Part shown: positions 25,601 through 34,600 of the stretch, piece after piece
Layout: each line of letters starts with the position of its first letter
Position numbering within the stretch: position 1 is the first letter of the stretch
From: Acanthochromis polyacanthus
Lineage: Eukaryota; Chordata; Actinopteri; Pomacentridae
DNA: 64,000 nt
Assembly: GCF_021347895.1 (NCBI RefSeq)
Contig: NC_067126.1
Span: 31,074,482-31,138,481, forward strand
Reading direction: 5' to 3'
Position numbers and translations under genes: made by a program
Notes under the pieces: model-generated
Told to the model about the DNA's origin: nothing
Databases searched by the model: none
The model's input: the letters and a program-made list of their open reading frames with translations, nothing else

Positions 25601-28600
25601 CGACCCCTGAAATAGCGGAACTCACATGCACTAATATGCAGGCATGGACCGACTGGCTATCAAAAGATGGAACAGAGAAACTTTGAACACACACTGGTGA
25701 CTTCATTCAATACTTCCCTGTATGTTTGTTGATATTTTCATTATATGCTCAAGTTCAAAATCTTGCTTATAGAACCTTTGAAGTTCTCAAAGCATTTGAG
25801 TTACAGACTAATTTAATTACAGTGGGTTGTTTGTTGATTAGTATTGCTTAAATTCTGCAAAAATATTGATACATGCTGTTGCAGTAAAGCATATTCTCTT
25901 CTATTGTTAATGATTTAAAAATCATGATATCCTATGAACAGGGTTCGGATCTTCAAGTCTAATTGGGTACATTTAAAGAATGTTAAGGATTATTGACAAT
26001 GGACACTTCTTGATTATCAAGTAGAGCAGACAGCCAATTTGGCAAAATACTGAATGAAACACTGAGATGAGTAAAAACGTCAGTATCTATGGTATATGAA
26101 TAAATAGAAGTCACAGATATCCATGAAAATGCAGAAGAGAAAGGTAAGCTAGTCCAATAGAACTAAATCTGCCCTTGAGCTCTGTTACACTTAAATAAAT
26201 CTGCATTAATCTCATGCACATTGCAGCGTGACAAGAAATTGAATATTTTGTTGCTAATAGACTCTGAGTGTGTCTCGTTGCACAGAACCAGACCATTCTG
26301 CAGTTCATAATCTACATCTATCAAAATCCACCTCTGTTCCAGCTCACTGACTCACAACACAGGTGTTCATTCAGGTGTCACCACTCGCCCCTTTGTTAAG
26401 CCTTTAAAAACTGTCTTTCTTCATGCTGTAACATGCTGCACCATGAAATAGACACATCCTTCAAACAGAGATAACTGGGAAACACAAGACCAGGAGCAAT
26501 AAGATGGATATTAATACTGATGCAGTAAAGAAAACAGCCTAACCTCAGTAAAGTATGATTCTCTTTGTCTAATATCCAATGAAAAATAAAAGCTTACATG
26601 AATTGGATTCGTACAATCTCACTAATGCTGCTCAAGACAGAACTTGTGGGTGAATTGAACAATAGGAGGATCATGTTTATGAGGCTGTTGAAGTCAAGAC
26701 ATCTGAATGTTTGTTTTTTTTATTTGTTGAAGGAACGTCTTGGAAAATGAACAGTAGAAATATCCTCAAGCAATTATACATCTGTTCAACCTGTGCCAGA
26801 CATCCTTGCAGTCATAATTTTTGCTCCTGTGCTGCATTACATATCTGAGAGTTGAATAAACCTTCTGTTCTCCAATCACCTGTTCTTTCATTTCATAATT
26901 CACTGCTATTGGAAAAGTGTTGAAAAAACAAACATGCAGTTCAGAAATTCCACAAAGACAAAAAAAACAAACAAACAAGAAACTGTGTCGTTCCTCATGC
27001 ATTGAGTCATTTTGCATCGGTGGTAACAAGAGGCAACATGTTCTTCTTCCATACTCCTTCTCGAGAACAATGCAGATTTGGCTGTGACCCAATCTTAAGT
27101 TGCTGTGATGTAACTGACAGATTTTTTTTTGTTCAACAGGGGGATCGAGGGCTCCCAGGACCGAGGGGGCCGAGGGGACAGCAGGGCGTAGGAATCAAAG
27201 GAGAAAAGGTGGGTTGTTAACTCATTTAACAAACTGATTTCGACACATGTACACAACAAAGCCGCTAATGAAATCCATAAAGGAGCTCAAAACACCTCTA
27301 GGCTACAATTATAACAAATTCTTCCTACAACACTAGACTGATTAAGGCCAGAGCAGATAGGAATGTACAAAGGTAAACATCTGGATCCTGTGGGGAAGTT
27401 AAAAGTAGCACATGAGGTTGCATTATGCAGGCAGTACAATTACAGGAATATTAGTATATGCATTTGTAATATATCAATGATTCTCTTTTAGAAGGTTATT
27501 CCACTTCATGCTGTTTTGCATGTTATTGCAGCATTTAAAACTAGTAATTATTGTATATTAAAACATTTCAGTCAGTCGGTTTGTCATTACAGCTGTGCAC
27601 TGCAGGTCTGAGTATGCACAATCAGCTAAAATGGACAGACAATATGAATAATTTACGCTTTGAGTAAAGATTCAAAATATTACAGTGCAGTTATAAGTTA
27701 CACTGAAGACCCAAAAGCAGGATGCAGATGCAAAGTTGGTCAAATAAGTAGACAATTTACAGATACCACTGAAGTCAGGACAGGGTCAAACACACAACTG
27801 AGAATATATTACGAAGACAATAAACCTATGAAAAACAGATTCACTTCAGTGTTTTTCTGCACAGTCTTCTTCCTCATACCACACATTTTCTACAGTATGT
27901 GGCAGGATTAGGGTCCCTTCACAGTGAAAATGATGTTTAAATGCGCAGATTATTAGACCTTGAAGATCCTCACTACACTGGGGGATTTGTTATGTTTTTG
28001 CTTTTGTCTCTGCAATTTAATGCATTTCAATACAGCTATTCTGCCGTAAAAATTTGTTTTTGTGATGCCTGTAATAATCAGTTTTTGCTGTTTTTTTCTT
28101 GTTAGTTTTGATTGGCGTTGTTTATTACACCGTGATAGCGGTATTAGTTCAGTGTTACACAATGAGGGCATGTGGTGGTGTTGTACTGGGCTGCATTATG
28201 TATCTTATCCATGAAAAAAAAACACATTTTCTCAGTTTTGTATAGGTGGAATTTATGTAAAAAATGCTGAGCTGAATTGTGATTTCTATGGAGTAGCCCA
28301 AATATGTGGCCGCTGAGTGCACATTCTACAATTCTACAATTTCATTTAGCAGACGCTTTTGTCCAAAGCGACGTAGAACACAAGCAAGAATTCAGACATA
28401 AGGAAAAACCTGTAGTAAGTGCAAAAAGTGCACATAGGACAGACTGTATATGCACTGCTAAATAGTCAGGTGAGCAACAGAGAACTGATAACTATATACT
28501 TTACTGATCATGGTGTTTTACTTCCAGGGTGAACTGGGGCCCCATGGTTCTCCAGGGCCAGCTGGACCAGTAGGAGCAGGCATACAAGGGGAGAAGGTCA

Positions 28601-31600
28601 GCAGAAAAATGTTATCTAAGCGTTACTTCATGCTACACACTCTCAGTTTTTCTACACACAAAAATTAAGTAAAATCACATTCTGCACTGACAACCTCCAA
28701 TCATTATTATTATTATTACACAGGGAACTGAGGGACCGAGGGGTCCGCCAGGGGTCAGAGGACTTCCAGGAGAAGGTTTACCAGGACCAAAGGTTTGTTA
28801 GAAGGCTTGTAAAATAAATGTTCAGATTACACAACGGTTAGCTTTGGTAAAAGTTTGACTCCAGGACAATAGAATCATAACTTTACACTGTAATCGGGTA
28901 AAGATTTTTAGAACAAAGTGATCTTAATTCTCTGATTGAATGGTAACTAACACGATGAGATGTGCCATGTCGTGTTTGTATGTTTGTTATAAACAGAATA
29001 TTGTAAAATCATAAATTAAAAAAATCTGAAACTTTTAAGCGCTATGATTTTTAGAAGAATCAAGGTGCCATAAATTCAGCCAAACTTGATGTAAGCTGCA
29101 GTTTCTATAAAGAGTTTACTCAACACTCTTAGATTTACAACTTGGTGACTGGATGTTTCTTGTTGCCATGCACCTTGGAAGTCGTAGTTAAGTACCCACA
29201 TGTGTTCTAAGACAGTCATGAATCTTTTGGACGGATTATTTATCATTTTATATTGAGCTAAACCAAAGAAGTGTTCAGACCGTCCCTCTCTATGGGGAAT
29301 AATAAACGGCACTTTTACTTCCAAAACAGCTCTCTTCACTTTGCAACTCTATTTCCTCTGATGTGTTTCTTCAGGCTCAAGTTATCCTAGCACAACAAAA
29401 TTAGGAGAAGGTGACAGTTTCTGTTTGGGTGTAGACTTTACATTTGTTGTAATGACGTATGTTTTCGTTCTATTTCTATTCTAAGGGAGATCAAGGATTA
29501 CCAGGAGAGCAGGGAGCTCCAGGAGAGAGAGGCATCGGTGAACCTGGTCCAAAGGTGAGATGGCTTTCCTGAACAAATTTGTCAGCTTTACCATGATCTA
29601 TGGCTTATGATATGATGTTAGGGGAGTGTCAATGTACTGAATATATCATCACTGAGATAATAGTGAGGGGACCCAACATGCCATTGGGTACATACTGCAT
29701 TGTTATGGACGCCATCAGCATTGAGGCCCAGTGAATCCTTTGCTACATGTCATCCCTCTGGTCTCTCTCACTATGCTGTTGCTTTCTTGACTCTTGCCAA
29801 ACAATAAAGGCAGAAATGCCCCCAAAAATAAGTCAATAACACAATTCTGCTGTTATAGGGGGAGCCTGGAGCTGCAGGACTGGGTGGTCTGCCTGGTCTT
29901 CCTGGAGAAGATGGAGCTCCAGGACAGAAGGTGAAGCCTATTTTGCCAGCTTTGTGGAAAACTTCCATTTCATTACCCTATTTCTCAGCCATGCATGACC
30001 CTTAACCTTCTTCACCCATTGCCCTACAAATAAATAGCCAGAACACTATGATTATTTATTGGGTTGATTGCCTTCTCCTCTCAGGGGGAGCCTGGTTTAC
30101 CTGGTTTAAGAGGGCCTGAGGGAGCGCAAGGAATTGGCGCTCAAGGCGAGAAGGTATGTTTCAGCTTATATATTCTGTGTAGTTCACACTTTGCATCACA
30201 ACAAATGTAACTGAGATGATGTCTGCGGTTCTCCCTCCCAGGGTGACCAGGGTCTGAGGGGCATCCGTGGGTTACATGGGCCTCCTGGGATCTCAGGACC
30301 GTCTGGACCAAAAGTAAGAACTCAGTGAACTTGTAGAATGGTGTCTTACGATGGTTCGACAGTTTCCTTGGTGAAGTAGTGGAAACTCCTGTCATTTCTG
30401 TGTGTTCCATTTATTCCGTTATCAGTGTGTTGTTGATTTATGCCACAGCCTTTGAGCAGAGTCAAAACAAATCTTTCAGAAGCTTCTGGCAGCACAAGCA
30501 TTGTTAAAATAAAGACAAGCATGGATTAGATCTTAAGTCTGTTGCCAACTTTTACCTTCCAGGGTGAACGTGGGGTACCAGGCCAGCAGGGCATGCCAGG
30601 GCAGCCGGGACGGTCCATATCAGGTCCAAAGGTAAATAATCCAACACGCTGATCTCGGCAGGCAGCCAGAACTGTCAACTAGAGTCTGATGCAGTGGAAT
30701 GCATCAAAAACTGTTTCCACTAGTCATCACTGTATCTGTACTGTGTTCAGGGTGATGTTGGTTCTGCTGGTCCCCCTGGTCCTATCGGGGAGACGGGTCA
30801 CGGACTACCTGGTCCGAAGGTAAATCCTGTAATATTTTATTCACGATGTTTTTGGATCATTTATTATCCATCTGAACTCCAAGTGCTTTCTGGGTGTTTT
30901 TTTTTTTTTGCTACTGTCACATTTTTTGCTCGCTGTGGGCTCATTTTTCATTGTGATGTAAAGTCCAGCACCTCAATGAAAACTAAAGTAGATTTTTTTA
31001 AAATTATTTACAAAACATTTTCCCATTACCCATAAGTGTTTCCAATACTGAGAAAAATGGTGACATTACTGCATAAATGGGGTTCTGCTCTGTATAAACA
31101 CAGCCTGCAGTTCAGCTGAATGGTCCCTTCCTTTTTTCACATAAGGCTGTTGGTCATAGCCGCAGAATTTTAGTTTACAGAATCTGGTCAGAACAAACAA
31201 TTCATTTTTTGCATTTTTTTTCGAATGAGACTTGTAGAATAAAGTAATTTGGATGTATTATTATGATTTTAAACTTAGATCTGATTGCACTGTCACATGA
31301 GTAGAAGTGTCAGAAAGTTGAAACTTTAACAATTGTTTCTGTTTTGGCAACTTCTGACTGTGATAAATGGTGTAATTTTGGTATTATTGTAAAAAGCTAC
31401 ATGGCTTTCAAACTCACTGATGGCTTTGGGGTTCAGAGTGTTAAACATATTGATAAAGGCAGCACTGTCCTGTTGGTCTTCATCAATGACTTTAACTTTA
31501 TCAGGGTGGTCGTGGTCATCCAGGTTTACCAGGTCCGCTTGGCCCAAAAGGAGAAGGCATGCCTGGGCTTATGGTTAGTATCATCAATCAAAATTTTGCA

Positions 31601-34600
31601 AACTTTTAATAATTTGCATGCCCCAAAATCCAGTAACTGTCAAATCTTGTGCTAATTGGCTGAAACAAAAATTATTTTTGCACTTTATCCAGGGTCCTCC
31701 AGGTTTGCCGGGCTTACCAGGTGAACCCGGCCCAGAAGGAATAGGAATTCCTGGTCCTAAGGTTTGTGTTTACATGTTTTGCATGGTGAAGATGCATGAT
31801 TGTGTGTGCACGTTTAGTAACATAATGTCTTTCCAGGGAGACGTTGGCTTTCGGGGATTGCCAGGTTTGCCTGGTCCACCTGGAGAGGGTTTACAAGGAC
31901 CACCAGTAAGAAAGACTTCCAACTATACAGTGTGATCTAATTGTAATAAACAATTACATCTGAAGCATAGCCAATACTTAAACAACACTATAAGGTTAGA
32001 GCTTGGTGTGTGTGTAGTAATGTGTTTGTTTGTTTGCTTTGTTCAGGTTTGAGGGTTATTGATTCATAAATCTTCATGAAATTCATCAATTTTAACTGTG
32101 TTGTTTTAAGGGTAATATTGGGAGACCAGGACCTCCTGGCCCAAATGGACCTCCGGGGGAAGGCATTCAAGGTCCAAAGGTAAATCCTCATTGTGCATAA
32201 GTGCAGTAAGAGTGAAGCAGACTTCATGTATTTGACTGGTGTTACACAAAGAACTGCTTGACAAATTGGCTGCAGGATAAAATGGAACAATGATTTATGA
32301 TCTTTTGGAAGCTTGGAACTCTTCTGTATGATTCAACAAAACTTAAATCTTATTTCAGGGTGAGCCAGGATCTCAAGGCATGACGGGGCCCAGAGGGCCT
32401 CAAGGAGACGGCTTTCCTGGAGCTAAGGTGATGGATTTACACGTATTTTTGCAACATTTTAATGATATCCAATTATCTAACCTCTGACTGATTGATTACT
32501 CTTCCGTTGTTGCAGGGTGATCGTGGATTACAGGGTGAGAGAGGAATGAAGGGTACAAAAGGTGATCTGGGAGATCCTGGAGTTCCTGGCGAAATGGTAT
32601 CATAATATGGATAATAATATATATGTTTAAAGAAATTTGTGTACAGTATATGCGAGCTAGTACACTGTCAAGACAGATTAGGTGCTTCATATTAGCAAAA
32701 GATCGAATAATTATCACAATCATATCATCAAAACCATTGTCAACACAACCATCTAAAGAATTACAGGTATAGATGTTTTAATGATGCAAGACTGAGAGTA
32801 ATATTGTTTTCTCAAATCCCAGGGGAGGAACGGAGCAAAAGGAGACCCAGGCCTCACTGTGAGTTCGTTCATTCAACGAATACTTGACCATTCAAAAGAT
32901 TTGTACAGGTTTCTCTACTAATATAAGTTTTCTCCATTTTTCAGAGAGAAGATGTAATTAAGTTGATCAAAGAAATCTGTGGTAAGACTACAAACCTAGT
33001 CGAGTGTAAAGGGAAGAGTGTGTAGTGATGTAAAATCTGCAAGATCTGATAAATCTGTTACCGGAGAAACTTTGGATCAATTGCTTGGATGAATGTAAAG
33101 CCAAAATCAAATGGGAGAATATATACTGGGCTTTGCAAAAGTTCTGTTACACTCGGTTTCATGATCTTTAGAGACGTTTACATGTCGGAGTGAAAAATTC
33201 CATTAAATAAACTGAAAGTTCTACCTTATAGGCAGGTGTCCTTAATACAATTTTTTTCTCCGGTGAAGTTGTATCAAGATGGAAGTCAAAAGAGTTGAGA
33301 TATCTGCTCTCCTTTGTGCTGAACATCAGCCGGATGACCGTCCACAGAGTCGCGGAGAGGCTAAAGAATGGTGAAGATCTTTCAGGTCTTCACCATTCTT
33401 GGAAGATCACTGAAAGATCTTCACCATTCTTGAACCTCTCCGCGACTCTGTGGACGGTCATCCGGCTGATGTTCAGCTGCTTGGCTCTGTCAGACTTGTT
33501 GTGGCCAGCATGAAGGAGAGCAGATATCTCAACTCTTGACTTCCATCTTGATACAACTTCACCGGAGAAAATAATTGTATTAAGGACACCTGCCTATAAG
33601 GTAGAACTTTCAGTTTATTTAATGGAATTTTTCACTCCGACATGTAAACGTCTCTAAAGATCATGAAACCGTGTAACAGAACTTTTGCAAAGCCCGGTAT
33701 AAGGTTTCGGGCTTACATGAATTTGTAACAGTATCTTATTATTTTTAGGATGTGGCATCAAATGCAAGGAAAGACCAATGGAACTCGTGTTCGTCATTGA
33801 CAGTTCAGAGAGCGTTGGACCTGAGAACTTTGAGATCATCAAAGACTTTGTCACCAGGTTGGTGGACCGGACCACAGTCGGACACAACGCCACCAGGATC
33901 GGACTGGTCCTCTACAGTCTGGATGTCCAATTAGAGTTCAACTTGGCTCGTCACAGGACCAAACAGGACGTCAAGCAGGCAATCCGAAAGATGCCTTACA
34001 TGGGTGAGGGCACTTACACCGGCACTGCCATCAGAAAGGCCACTCAGGAGGCTTTCTTTGGCGCCCGATCAGGAGTACGAAAAGTCGCCATCGTCATCAC
34101 TGATGGTCAGACAGACAAGCGAGAGCTGGTCAAGCTTGACATCGCTGTGCGGGAGGCTCATGCTGCAAACATTGAGATGTACGCTCTGGGGATTGTCAAC
34201 TCTTCTGATCCAACACAGGCTGAGTTCTTACGAGAACTCAACCTCATTGCCTCTGACCCAGACAGTGAACACATGTACCTCATCGATGACTTCAATACTC
34301 TGCCAGGTGATGATCGCAGTCACATGTTGTAAATTTATTTCCTTCACCAGTATGTTTGGTTTAGAAGTTGTAAAGTGCATAAAAATAACAGATTTCTTTC
34401 TTTCTTTTCTCAGCACTGGAGTCTAAACTTGTCAGCCAGTTCTGTGAAGATGAAAACGGCGCCCTTATTTACAATCGTGTTACAAATGGACCTTGGAACG
34501 GCAATGATGGTCTTAATGGAAACAATGGACACAGAGAGAATACTTATGGCTATAATGGCTATGGTAATAATGGTTATGGCTATGGGAATAATGGATACGG

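Larger units (their letters stand above)
23012..25617. mobile_element. hAT-type non-autonomous element, host of a nested insertion
   Basis: The ends are CAGGGGTCGGCAACC (23020-23034) and GGTTGCCGACCCCTG (25595-25609), exact inverted repeats of 15 bp. Flanking 8-mers AAGTAGAG and AAATAGCG match at 6 of 8 positions, a decayed hAT-length duplication. The element's own DNA is 23020-23643 plus 25411-25609, about 820 bp, without transposase. A second transposon at 23644-25410 has inserted into it. It lies in the large collagen intron between exons 22446 and 27140. Confidence 0.85.

Noticed and set aside
33295..33513. Plus-strand ORF starting MRYLLSF before the VWA2 exon
   Set aside because: It is transposase text from the palindrome read across its centre into the opposite arm. 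It is not a collagen exon or a gene.
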